Shown here piece after piece: positions 25,486 through 33,520 of a DNA stretch of 64,000 nt. The position numbers were made by a program, and so were the translations under genes. The notes beneath the pieces were generated by a model that saw only the letters and a list, made by a program, of their open reading frames with translations, ran no database searches and was not told the origin of the DNA. The first letter of the stretch is position 1. Every line of letters begins with the position of its first letter. The stretch spans positions 682,001-746,000 of the forward strand of contig NC_012108.1 in assembly GCF_000020365.1 (NCBI RefSeq), written 5' to 3'. This DNA comes from Desulforapulum autotrophicum HRM2. GTDB taxonomy: Bacteria > Desulfobacterota > Desulfobacteria > Desulfobacterales > Desulfobacteraceae.

Positions 25486-26613
25486 TCAGGACATGAAGCT
25501 CCAGAGAACGCCTGCTGCAATGGCAGAACCGATGACCCCGGATATGTTTGGTGCCATGGCGTGCATGAGCAGGAAATTTGTGGGATCCTCCCTCTGACCC
25601 ACGATTTGAACCACCCTGGCGGAATCGGGTACGGCGGATACGCCTGCGGCACCCAGAAGGGGGTTTATTTTTTCCTTGAGAAACAGGTTCATGAATTTTG
25701 CAAAGAGAAGCCCGCATGCAGTTGCAATGCAGAACGAGAGGGCACCAAGGAAAAAGATACCCACGGATTTGGTGGTGAGAAAGACGTCGCCCTGGGTGCT
25801 GGCACCCACGGTTACACCAAGCAGGATGGTTACCGAGTCAATAATGGCTGTCCTGGCCGTCACGGCAAGCCTTTCGGTCACAACGGCTTCCTTTAACAGG
25901 TTTCCGAAGCAGAGCATCCCCAGGAGGGGCAGGGCCGCAGGGGCCAGAAAGCAGCAGAGCAGAAAGGCGATGATGGGAAAGAGAATTCGTTCCCGTTTGG
26001 TCACTTCCCGGGGCTCTTCCATGCGGATGAGTCGCTCTTTCCTGGTGGTCAGAAGCCTCATGATCGGCGGCTGGATTACGGGAACAAGGGCCATGTATGA
26101 GTAGGCGGCAACGGCAATGGGCCCGATGAGTGTGGGGGCAAGTTTTGCCGTGAGAAAGATGGCCGTGGGTCCGTTTGCACCGCCGATAATACCGATGGAT
26201 GCCGCCTCGTTGGGTTCAAAACCCAGGGCCAGCGCCCCGAGAAAGGTGATGAAGATACCTGTCTGGGCCGCGGCACCGAGGAGCATGAGCACCGGCCGAG
26301 CCAGTAAAGTGGAAAAATCGGTCATGGCACCGATGCCAAGGAAGATCAGGGGCGGGTAGACCCCCTGGGTGACACCAAAGTAGAGATAGTGAAGCACACT
26401 GTTTGTTTCATAGATGCCAAGTCCTAAACCTTTGAATACGGGAATATTTCCCATAAGCATGCCGAACCCGATGGGAACCAGCAGCAAAGGTTCATAATCC
26501 TTTGCAATACCAAGATAGATGAAAATCATTCCCACTATGATCATGATCAGGTTGCGGTAGTCACACAAAAAGAAACCTGTGTTGTGAAAAAAATCTAAAA
26601 AAAGAGTCTCCAT
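25486..26613 (-). CDS. Na+-translocating decarboxylase beta subunit (OadB/GcdB type)
   Basis: 375-residue polytopic membrane protein that couples decarboxylation of a carboxybiotin-borne carboxyl to Na+ export. Diagnostic segments: METLFLDFFHNTGF, PLLLVPIGFGMLMGN (~48), IFLGIGAMTDFSTLLARP (~93), the conserved GIIGGANGPTAIFLTAKLAP (~145) and SYMALVPVIQPPIMRLLTT (~182), and VGQREDPTNFLLMHAMAPN near the C-terminus. The start is preceded by GAGGAAG. A carboxyltransferase alpha subunit and a biotin carrier are not in this window. It follows the OadG-like gene by 40 bp. Confidence 0.92.
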   Translation of the reverse strand: METLFLDFFHNTGFFLCDYRNLIMIIVGMIFIYLGIAKDYEPLLLVPIGFGMLMGNIPVFKGLGLGIYETNSVLHYLYFGVTQGVYPPLIFLGIGAMTDFSTLLARPVLMLLGAAAQTGIFITFLGALALGFEPNEAASIGIIGGANGPTAIFLTAKLAPTLIGPIAVAAYSYMALVPVIQPPIMRLLTTRKERLIRMEEPREVTKRERILFPIIAFLLCCFLAPAALPLLGMLCFGNLLKEAVVTERLAVTARTAIIDSVTILLGVTVGASTQGDVFLTTKSVGIFFLGALSFCIATACGLLFAKFMNLFLKEKINPLLGAAGVSAVPDSARVVQIVGQREDPTNFLLMHAMAPNISGVIGSAIAAGVLWSFMS

Positions 26614-26653
26614 ATGTCTTCCTCTATTTGTTCCTATCTTTTGGTTGCTTGGA

Positions 26654-27076
26654 TCAGAATATGAACCTGTTGAACGTCTCTTTGTCAAAAAGATAAAGAC
26701 CGTGAAGGTCTGGCGTGATGATTTTGGTTTTAATCAGTCTGCTCAGGTTAGAATGGGGACGTTCAAGGCCGCTGATTTCTGCCAGATGGAGAAGTTGCTG
26801 AAGGGAGAAATGATCGTCCATGGTCTGGATCAAAAGATGAAACTGGCGTGCCGATCCCTTTTCTCGTTCAGTAAAGGGTGGGGGCAATGGTTCCGTGGTC
26901 TTGGGGGGCTTTTTTTTGAACAACTGGATATTGCCCCGGTTGTCCCAGATGCCCAGGAGTTTATGTATCCGGGAAATGGACAGGGCAAGGAGTACAAGGC
27001 CTGTAAAGACGATGGATATGCCCACCACAGAGATCGCCCATCCGTTGTTTGCCGCAATAGCTTCTATACCGTACAA
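26654..27076 (-). CDS. OadG-like small decarboxylase subunit
   Basis: 140 residues. One N-terminal membrane helix (about residues 12-33, AISVVGISIVFTGLVLLALS) followed by a Pro-rich linker (KKKPPKTTEPLPPPFTE) is the OadG/gamma-subunit pattern, which anchors the decarboxylase complex. The C-terminal ~70 residues (LQQLLHLAEISGLERPHSNL...) form an extra small helical domain that takes the place of the usual His-tail. It lies 15 bp after the cyclic-nucleotide-binding gene and 40 bp before OadB. Confidence 0.8.
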   Translation of the reverse strand: MYGIEAIAANNGWAISVVGISIVFTGLVLLALSISRIHKLLGIWDNRGNIQLFKKKPPKTTEPLPPPFTEREKGSARQFHLLIQTMDDHFSLQQLLHLAEISGLERPHSNLSRLIKTKIITPDLHGLYLFDKETFNRFIF

Positions 27077-27091
27077 GATCTTAACCTCCGT

Positions 27092-27541
27092 CTAATAATG
27101 ATACTCAAACCCGGTTGCCTCTTCCTGCTCCACAAACGGCGCCGTATCTTCAAGAAAGATTCTCCACTGATACATGATCTGGTCGGCCATGGGGGAATCT
27201 TCCTGGATCAGGGCAATGAAATCATTTCGTTGTATGGCAAACACCAGACCCTGTTCCAGGGCCTTGACAGTGCTTGTGTATTTTCCTTTGGATGAGAGGA
27301 TCTCCATGGCGATGAAATCACCGGGATGCTCCATAACAAGGGCTTTGCCCCCATCCATGGCAACGAGGAGGGTGCCTGAAGCCAGGATAAAAAACCGGGC
27401 AGCTTCCTCTCCCCTGTTTGCAAGGGTTTCTCCCTCTTGGACGTCAAAGGGCTCCATTAGTGATCCCAGATGTTTAAGATCGGCCGGTTCAAGGGAGCTG
27501 AAAATAGTGTTTTTTTTCAGAAGTTCCAATTCTTGAGACAT
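27092..27541 (-). CDS. Cyclic-nucleotide-binding domain protein
   Basis: 149 residues that are almost entirely one CRP-type cNMP-binding beta roll: IFSSLEPADLKHLGSLMEPF, EGETLANRGEEAARFFILASG, HPGDFIAMEILSSKGKYTSTVKA, then a helix. There is no DNA-binding helix-turn-helix, so it is not a transcription factor by itself. The canonical phosphate-binding arginine motif (RxAxV) is replaced by GKYTSTV, so cyclic nucleotide binding is doubtful. First gene of the operon with OadG, OadB and a crotonase; perhaps a regulatory subunit. Confidence 0.8.
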   Translation of the reverse strand: MSQELELLKKNTIFSSLEPADLKHLGSLMEPFDVQEGETLANRGEEAARFFILASGTLLVAMDGGKALVMEHPGDFIAMEILSSKGKYTSTVKALEQGLVFAIQRNDFIALIQEDSPMADQIMYQWRIFLEDTAPFVEQEEATGFEYHY

Positions 27542-27737
27542 TGTTTCCCCATTTCTTTCATTTTTTTGATAGATTTTTGCAAAGCGAATTCATCAAGTAA
27601 TCATACATTGCAGGATTTGTCGATAAAAAAATAATCGATTTCTATGGAACCCCTGCACATGAACAGGCCGGGGGTTGGATGGGAGCAGCTTGCGTTGTTC
27701 TCACAATTTCAGATCATTAATGGTTGACGGAAACCGG

Positions 27738-27743
27738 TATAAT
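27738..27743 (+). promoter_or_regulatory. Possible -10 box of the nucleoside ABC transporter operon
   Basis: A perfect TATAAT lies 70 bp upstream of the BMP gene start in the 270-bp divergent region; the -35 position 17 bp before it is weak (CATTAA, 27715-27720). TTGACG at 27724-27729 is too close to serve. No riboswitch-like fold was recognised in this region. Confidence 0.35.
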
Positions 27744-27812
27744 ATCGTATTAAAGAAAATTTATTACATCTAAGGAAGTTCATTAAATCGAAATAAGAAA
27801 GGGGTGTACAAA

Positions 27813-28967
27813 ATGCATTTAGCCAAGCGTTTGCTGGTGTTGTGTTGTTCTCTTGCCCTTCTTTCCGGGGTTGCAGTTGCCAACGAAAAGAAGATCAAGG
27901 CAGGATTTGTCTATGTGGGGCCTGTTGGGGATTATGGGTTTACCTATGGCCATGACGAGGGGCGGCTGTTTGCTGAACAAGAGCTTCCCTGGCTTGAGAC
28001 CACCTACATCGAGTCTGTGTCCGAGTCGGATTCCGCCAGGATCATCGACCGGTTGATCCAGGAAGAAAAGTGTGATGTGGTCTTCACCACAAGCTTCGGG
28101 TACATGGACGATACAATCAAGGCCGGGAAGAAATATCCCAACAAGACCTTCATGCACTGTTCCGGGTTTAAACGGGCCGACAACGTGGGCACCTATTTCG
28201 GCGACCTTTACCAGATTTATTATCTCAACGGCCTCATGGCCGGCGCCCTGACCAAGACCAACAAGATCGGTTATGTGGGTGCCTTCCCCATTCCAGAGCT
28301 TGTGCGTCACATCAACGCCTATGCCCTGGGTATCAAGGCGGTGAATCCCAAGGCCCAGGTGGACGTGCGCTGGACCTATGCCTGGTATGGACCTGACAAG
28401 GCCAAGGAGGCTGCAGAATCCCTCATCGGAGAAGGGTGTGACACCCTGGCCTTTACAGAGGACACACCGGCCGTGATCGAGGTAGGCCAGGACCACACGG
28501 AAAAGGGACAGCAGATTTATACCTTCAGTCACTACAGCCCCATGCAGCCCTATGGCAAGGATTCTGTTGTGTCTGGCCAGCTCATGAACTGGGGCGGCAT
28601 GTATGTGAAGATCCTCAAGGACATCTACAAAAATACCTGGACCAACGAGGATGTCTGGTGGCTTGCCGGTGAAGATGCCGCCATCCTTGGTGGCAGCAAG
28701 ACCGAAATCATCAACCCCAAATTTGTGGAAGAACTCAAGGCCATCCAGGTGACCACCGAGGATCTTGGCAAATTGTCTGTGTACGATCTTGTCCTGAAAC
28801 GGTACGCCCAGATGAAAGAGGGTGTGGAGGTGTTTGATCCCTATGACGGGCCGATTACGGACAACACAGGAGTGCTCAAGGTCAAGAAAGGAGAGCGGGC
28901 TTCCAAGGACGACATACTCAGCATCATGTATTTTGTGGACAACGTTAAAAGTGCCATTCCCAAATAA
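27813..28967 (+). CDS. BMP-family ABC transporter substrate-binding protein
   Basis: 384 residues. It has an N-terminal signal peptide (MHLAKRLLVLCCSLALLSGV, then AVANE as the likely cleavage site). The mature part has the Med/BMP purine-nucleoside-receptor fold: AGFVYVGPVGDYGFTYGHDEG, KCDVVFTTSFGYMDDTIK, FMHCSGFK, NKIGYVGAFPIPELVRHINA. It would bind a nucleoside or related ligand in the periplasm. It is followed by the matching ATPase and two permeases. ATG 27813 sits 8 bases after AAGGGG; the earlier GTG overlaps that site. The stop codon is part of a dispersed repeat, and 280 bp containing a structured element separate it from the ATPase gene. Confidence 0.9.
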   Translation: MHLAKRLLVLCCSLALLSGVAVANEKKIKAGFVYVGPVGDYGFTYGHDEGRLFAEQELPWLETTYIESVSESDSARIIDRLIQEEKCDVVFTTSFGYMDDTIKAGKKYPNKTFMHCSGFKRADNVGTYFGDLYQIYYLNGLMAGALTKTNKIGYVGAFPIPELVRHINAYALGIKAVNPKAQVDVRWTYAWYGPDKAKEAAESLIGEGCDTLAFTEDTPAVIEVGQDHTEKGQQIYTFSHYSPMQPYGKDSVVSGQLMNWGGMYVKILKDIYKNTWTNEDVWWLAGEDAAILGGSKTEIINPKFVEELKAIQVTTEDLGKLSVYDLVLKRYAQMKEGVEVFDPYDGPITDNTGVLKVKKGERASKDDILSIMYFVDNVKSAIPK

Positions 28968-29002
28968 CCGGCATGGCCGGAGCAGGGTGTCTGTCCCGGC
29001 CA
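28963..29002 (+). repeat. Short repeat abutting a stop codon, copy 2
   Basis: Begins AATAACCGGCATGGCCGG, with TAA being the stop of the BMP gene, and continues GAGCAGGGTGTCTG. It matches 24665-24704 on the other strand, where the TAA is again a gene's stop. It leads into structured repeat type I copy B. Confidence 0.75.
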
Positions 29003-29039
29003 CAACGAAATTTGAAGCTTGAATCTTCGACAGCAGAGG

Positions 29040-29175
29040 CGACCGGGGGGAGGTTTTACCCGAAGCGGATCAAACGGCAGCGGTCAGCATGGATGCTGAA
29101 AGAGCTGCCGTTTCCCTCGGAGCAGCCCAGGACGGGCTGCGAGAATGAGCGGAGGGTAATACCTGCCTCCGGTCG
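29040..29175 (+). repeat. Structured repeat type I, copy B
   Basis: Same architecture as 2917-3057 (opposite strand). The outer stem is 29040-29061 with 29154-29175. The inner stem is AAACGGCAGC 29072-29081 with GCTGCCGTTT 29104-29113, the apical hairpin TCAGC/GCTGA at 29084-29099, and the hairpin GCAGCCC/GGGCTGC at 29122-29140. The loops ATGGA and the CCTCGGAGCAGCCCA stretch are conserved between copies, while paired positions change together. It lies between the receptor and ATPase genes of the nucleoside transporter, so it would be transcribed as part of that mRNA. Confidence 0.8.
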
Positions 29176-29251
29176 GTGGAATGGCACGAGTTTCATATAA
29201 AAAGGGCCACGGGCTGAGACATGCGTTCAGCCCCTTTGTCCCAGGAGTCAT

Positions 29252-30766
29252 ATGAGAAAGATCAAAAAACTTGAAATGAGGGATATCTGTAAGTCATTTC
29301 AAGGCATTCCGGCTAACCAGGGCATCAGCCTTACCGTGGAGACAGGTGAGATCCTTGGGCTCCTTGGTGAAAACGGGGCCGGAAAAACCACGTTGATGAA
29401 CATCCTCTACGGATTGTACCAGCCGGATGGGGGTGAGATCCTGATCAACGAACGGGTGGTGAAACTCAGCTCCCCCCTGGATTCAATCCACCAGGGAATC
29501 GGCATGGTGCACCAGCATTTCATGCTCATTCAGAACCACTCGGTGCTTGAAAACATTGCCCTTGGGTATGAAAAAACCCCGTTTTTTTTTCCAAAGATCA
29601 GAATCCGGGAACAGGTGGTTGCCTTTGCCGAAAAGTTTAATTTTGCCATTGACCCCACCAAGAAAATTTGGCAGCTCTCCGCCGGTGAGCAGCAGCGGGT
29701 GGAGATCATCAAGGCATTGTTAAACGGGGCAGACCTTCTCATCCTGGACGAGCCCACCTCTGTGCTCACTCCCCAGGAAATCGACGATCTTTTCCAGTTT
29801 CTGAAGAATATGAAGGCCCAGGGTCACATGGTGATCATCATCTCCCATAAGCTTGACGAGATCATGGAGATCTGTGACCGGGTTACGGTGATCCAGAAGG
29901 GCAGGGTTATCGGCAGTGCAGACACGGCCTCCACGGACAAACGTTCGCTTGCCCGGATGATGATCGGCAGGGAGGTTTTTTTCAATGTGGAAAGAGAACC
30001 CCTGCCAAGGGGCGATACCATCCTCAAGGTTGAAGATATCTGTGTCAAAGGGGACAAGGGACCCCTTGTCGTTAAGAACTTGGGTTTTGAGGTGTACGCC
30101 AACGAGATTTTCGGTGTGGCAGGCGTTGCCGGAAACGGTCAAAGGGAGCTTGCCGAGGCCATTACCGGTATCCGGACCATTGAGTCTGGCCGGGTGCTGG
30201 TCAAGGGGGTCGACATCACAAATATGTCCCCGAGGCGCATTTATGATGCAGGCCTTGCCCACATTCCCGAAGAGCGGATTCGCTTCGGCATTGCCCCTGG
30301 GCTTTTTGTCTACGATAACGCCATCCTCAAGCAGCATCATTTGGATAAATTCTCCACACGAATTTTCCTTGAATACAGCCAGATCCGGGACCATGCGCGA
30401 TCCCTTGTGGAAAGCTACAGGGTTTCCACCCACTCCATTGATGTCCAGACCAAGAATCTTTCCGGTGGCAACATCCAGAAGCTGATTCTGGGTCGTGAGA
30501 TCAGTGAAAAACCCCCGCTGCTTGTGGCCTCCCATCCAACCTACGGCCTTGACGTGGGCGCCACTGAGTACCTCCGGGAAGAGCTTTTGACCCGGCGGCG
30601 GGAGGGGGGAGCCATTCTTCTTTTTTCAGAAGATCTTGAGGAGGTTATGAAGCTGTGCGACAGGATTGCCGTTATTTTTGATGGTGAGTTCACGGCTGTT
30701 CTTGATTCCGGCGACCCAAGGCTTGCCGACATCGGGCTCATGATGGCCGGATCCATGAGAATTTGA
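29252..30766 (+). CDS. Nucleoside/sugar ABC transporter ATP-binding protein (two ABC domains)
   Basis: 504 residues with two tandem ABC cassettes as in RbsA/YufO-type importers. First cassette: Walker A GLLGENGAGKTTLMN (~residue 36-50), signature LSAGEQQRVEI (~142), Walker B LLILDEPTSVL (~162). Second cassette: degenerate Walker A GVAGVAGNGQRELAE, signature LSGGNIQKLIL (~405) and LLVASHPTYGLD in place of Walker B. It energises the two permeases that follow (49 bp and then 0 bp gaps). Confidence 0.93.
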   Translation: MRKIKKLEMRDICKSFQGIPANQGISLTVETGEILGLLGENGAGKTTLMNILYGLYQPDGGEILINERVVKLSSPLDSIHQGIGMVHQHFMLIQNHSVLENIALGYEKTPFFFPKIRIREQVVAFAEKFNFAIDPTKKIWQLSAGEQQRVEIIKALLNGADLLILDEPTSVLTPQEIDDLFQFLKNMKAQGHMVIIISHKLDEIMEICDRVTVIQKGRVIGSADTASTDKRSLARMMIGREVFFNVEREPLPRGDTILKVEDICVKGDKGPLVVKNLGFEVYANEIFGVAGVAGNGQRELAEAITGIRTIESGRVLVKGVDITNMSPRRIYDAGLAHIPEERIRFGIAPGLFVYDNAILKQHHLDKFSTRIFLEYSQIRDHARSLVESYRVSTHSIDVQTKNLSGGNIQKLILGREISEKPPLLVASHPTYGLDVGATEYLREELLTRRREGGAILLFSEDLEEVMKLCDRIAVIFDGEFTAVLDSGDPRLADIGLMMAGSMRI

Positions 30767-30814
30767 TCAACAATTGCCACGGCAGCTCCAATTGAGCGTT
30801 CAGGATAAAACTTT

Positions 30815-31891
30815 ATGTTAAGAATAAAAGTCAGTGACAGGGAAACCACCACCGGTTTACGGTCTTTGTTGACCAACATCGTCTCCCTTGTGGCAGGACT
30901 CTGTGCCATCGGCCTTGTGTTTGTTGCCTGTGGGGTCAATCCTTTTTTTGCCATTTCAAAGATCTTTCTTGGTTCCTTTGGTTCCATGTATGGGTTCAAG
31001 GAGACGGTTACCAAAGCCATTCCCCTGGTCATTATCGGCGGGGGGTTGACCCTTGCTTTCCGGGCAAGGTTCTGGAACATCGGGGCCGAGGGCCAGCTTC
31101 TCATGGGTGCCATTTTAAGCACCTGGGTCGGTCTTGCCTGGGGGCCCCACCTGCCTTCGTTTGTGATCATTCCCCTGATGTTTGCAGCAGGATTTGTTGG
31201 TGGTGCGCTGTGGGGATTGATTCCAGCCATTCTGAAGATTCGGTTTTCCATCAATGAGGTGATCTCCACCCTGATGCTCAACTATATCTGCGCTGAGCTT
31301 GTCACCCTGCTCATTGTGGGGCCGTGGAAGGGAAAATCAAGGTTCGGGTTTCCCGGCACGGATAATCTTTCTGAATCGGCCATTCTTGGGGTTATTCCCG
31401 GTTCAAGAATCCACTATGTCACCCTGATTCTGGCCCTGGCTTTTGCCGTTATTCTCTGGATCGCTGTCTTCAAGACCCGGTTCGGTTATGAGGTAAGGGT
31501 GATCGGAGAAAATCCAGATGCCGGGCGATATGCCGGGATCAATTTTTTTAAAACTTCGCTGATTGTTATGGCCGTGAGCGGCGGTATGGCAGGGCTTGCA
31601 GGAGTCGGTGAAGTGGCCGGTATTCATCACTATCTCACCTATCCTGCTGCCATCTCTTCGGGGTATGGGTTCACCGCCATTATCGTGGCCTGGCTTGCCA
31701 AGCTCAATCCTCTCTACGCCATTGTATCCGGGCTTTTCTTTGCCGGAATCCTGGTGGGGGGCGACGCCATACAGATCTCCCTTGGACTGCCTGCGGCAAC
31801 GGTTCAGATTGTCAACGGCATTCTTTTGGTCTGCCTGATCATGGGCGACTTTTTTTTCAAGAACAAAATTACCGTAAAATGGGATAGATAG
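30815..31891 (+). CDS. Nucleoside ABC transporter permease 1
   Basis: 358-residue polytopic protein of the BPD_transp_2 (RbsC-like) family. Hydrophobic helices fill the sequence; the EAA-like stretch FWNIGAEGQLLMGAI (~residues 88-102) and RVIGENPDAGRYAGINFFK (~228-246) are the typical conserved loops. It partners with the next permease, which has the same loops (NLGVEGVMSVGAV and RSTGENPRATETQGV). Its stop is immediately followed by the ATG of the second permease. Confidence 0.92.
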   Translation: MLRIKVSDRETTTGLRSLLTNIVSLVAGLCAIGLVFVACGVNPFFAISKIFLGSFGSMYGFKETVTKAIPLVIIGGGLTLAFRARFWNIGAEGQLLMGAILSTWVGLAWGPHLPSFVIIPLMFAAGFVGGALWGLIPAILKIRFSINEVISTLMLNYICAELVTLLIVGPWKGKSRFGFPGTDNLSESAILGVIPGSRIHYVTLILALAFAVILWIAVFKTRFGYEVRVIGENPDAGRYAGINFFKTSLIVMAVSGGMAGLAGVGEVAGIHHYLTYPAAISSGYGFTAIIVAWLAKLNPLYAIVSGLFFAGILVGGDAIQISLGLPAATVQIVNGILLVCLIMGDFFFKNKITVKWDR

Positions 31892-32812
31892 ATGCAAGAT
31901 GTAATTATATCAGTGGTTGAGAGAACCATGGTAGCTGGAACCCCCCTGCTTCTGGGGACGGTGGGTGAGGTGATCTGCGAACGTTCGGGGATTCTCAACC
32001 TTGGGGTTGAGGGGGTGATGAGTGTGGGGGCAGTGGTGGCCTTTATCGTCACCTATACTACGGGGAATCCCTGGCTGGGACTCATGGCCGCCATTGCGGC
32101 CGGTATGCTGGTATCGGTAATCCACGCCTTTGCGTCGGTTACTCTCCAGGCCAATCAGGTGGTGTCGGGCCTTGCCTTGACCATGATCGGTCTTGGTCTT
32201 TCGGGCATGCTGGGAAAACCCTATGTGGGCAAACCCCTTGAGATCAAGATGAACGACTTTGCCATTCCCTATCTGTCGGACATCCCTGTGATTGGCCCCA
32301 TCTTTTTTGACCAGACCCCATTTTTTTATATGGCAATTCTGCTTGCCTTTGGCGCCTGGTTTTTCCTTGAAAGAACCAGCCTTGGCATCAAGGTCCGATC
32401 CACCGGGGAAAACCCCAGGGCAACGGAAACCCAGGGGGTGAACGTCACCCTTGTCCGATACATGTGCGTTATCATCGGCGGCGGTTTCTCCGCCATGGCA
32501 GGGGCCCATCTGTCCACCTCCTACTCCAAATCCTGGATTGAGGGGATGACGGCCGGCAGGGGCTGGATCGTCATAGCCCTTACCATCTTTTCCCTGTGGA
32601 ACCCGGGCCGGGCCATCCTTGGCGCCTTTTTGTTCGGCGGTATCTTTGTTCTCCAGTACCTGCTCCAGCCCCTTGGCATATCGCCCAATTTTCTGGCCAT
32701 GCTGCCCTACCTTGCCACACTTTTGATTCTTCTGGCCATGAGCCTCACGGGCAACAAAAAACTCAACGCCCCTGAGATGCTTGGTGAGCCCTACAAAAGG
32801 GGGGAGCGTTAA
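31892..32812 (+). CDS. Nucleoside ABC transporter permease 2
   Basis: 306-residue RbsC-like permease with about eight to ten membrane helices. Conserved ERSGILNLGVEGVMSVGAV near residue 28 and STGENPRATETQGVNVTLVRY near 170 match its partner. No gap from the previous gene. It ends the BMP transport operon; the 140 bp that follow hold no gene. Confidence 0.92.
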   Translation: MQDVIISVVERTMVAGTPLLLGTVGEVICERSGILNLGVEGVMSVGAVVAFIVTYTTGNPWLGLMAAIAAGMLVSVIHAFASVTLQANQVVSGLALTMIGLGLSGMLGKPYVGKPLEIKMNDFAIPYLSDIPVIGPIFFDQTPFFYMAILLAFGAWFFLERTSLGIKVRSTGENPRATETQGVNVTLVRYMCVIIGGGFSAMAGAHLSTSYSKSWIEGMTAGRGWIVIALTIFSLWNPGRAILGAFLFGGIFVLQYLLQPLGISPNFLAMLPYLATLLILLAMSLTGNKKLNAPEMLGEPYKRGER

Positions 32813-32956
32813 ATCCTATTTACCATTACAGCATCATGTTTTTTTCAAGCATTCTGCAGTGATTGAAAAATTCCGACCTGTGCGGTTAACTTTGTTTACC
32901 GGGGTCGTTCAATAAAAAATGTTTGAAAGATGCCTTTTGCTGGCGATACACCTGTC

Positions 32957-33448
32957 CTATTGTATCACCCAGAGGGTAAAGTCCCTACCTGCATGGATAA
33001 TTTTGTTGGAAACACTGCCGAACATGAACTCTTCTGCCTTGGATACGCCCCGGCGGCCGATTGCCACGGTTTTGAACCCTTCTTGCTTTACAATGTTCAG
33101 GATATCCAGGGCAATACTGTTTCCCTGGCTGCAGTAACGGGGTGTCTCCCCCAGGGGTGAGTGGCAGCTTTCAATATAATCTGTTTGCACATTTTCTGGT
33201 GCAACGCCCTTTTGTATGAGCATCTGTTGACTTTCAGATAGAAACGCATGCATCTCCTGTCGCCGTTTGACACACGCTTGTTTCCAGGCATCGTCATCGG
33301 GGAAAAAATCGCGGTCAGGCGACTGCTCAATGTACAGCAACTTCACCGTAAACCACGGGCAGTCCTTTATGATAGCTGCCACATAATCAATGGTGCGTCG
33401 TGAATTTTGAGACCCATCAATGGCAACGAGAATTTTGTTGATACCCAT
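32957..33448 (-). CDS. Universal stress protein (UspA family)
   Basis: 163 residues. Typical start INKILVAIDGSQNSRRTIDYV. The C-terminal ATP-binding signature appears as VAIGRRGVSKAEEFMFGSVSNKIIHAG (shown in parts: GRRGVSKAEEF, GSVSNKII), followed by the last beta strand FTLWVIQ. The start at 33448 is set by AGGAGGATAGAT just upstream. It lies 70 bp after the stop of a kinase-like gene on the same strand, so both may form an operon. Confidence 0.9.
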   Translation of the reverse strand: MGINKILVAIDGSQNSRRTIDYVAAIIKDCPWFTVKLLYIEQSPDRDFFPDDDAWKQACVKRRQEMHAFLSESQQMLIQKGVAPENVQTDYIESCHSPLGETPRYCSQGNSIALDILNIVKQEGFKTVAIGRRGVSKAEEFMFGSVSNKIIHAGRDFTLWVIQ

Positions 33449-33520
33449 ATCTATCCTCCTGGAAAATGTTTGCTGCCCTGCTGCCAGCGTAACGGATAGC
33501 ATATGTTAAAGTCTGGCGTA

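Noticed and set aside
27819-29003. 394-codon minus-strand frame opposite the BMP receptor gene
   Set aside because: It mirrors a well-supported gene with signal peptide and family motifs; the opposite frame has no domain and no ribosome site.
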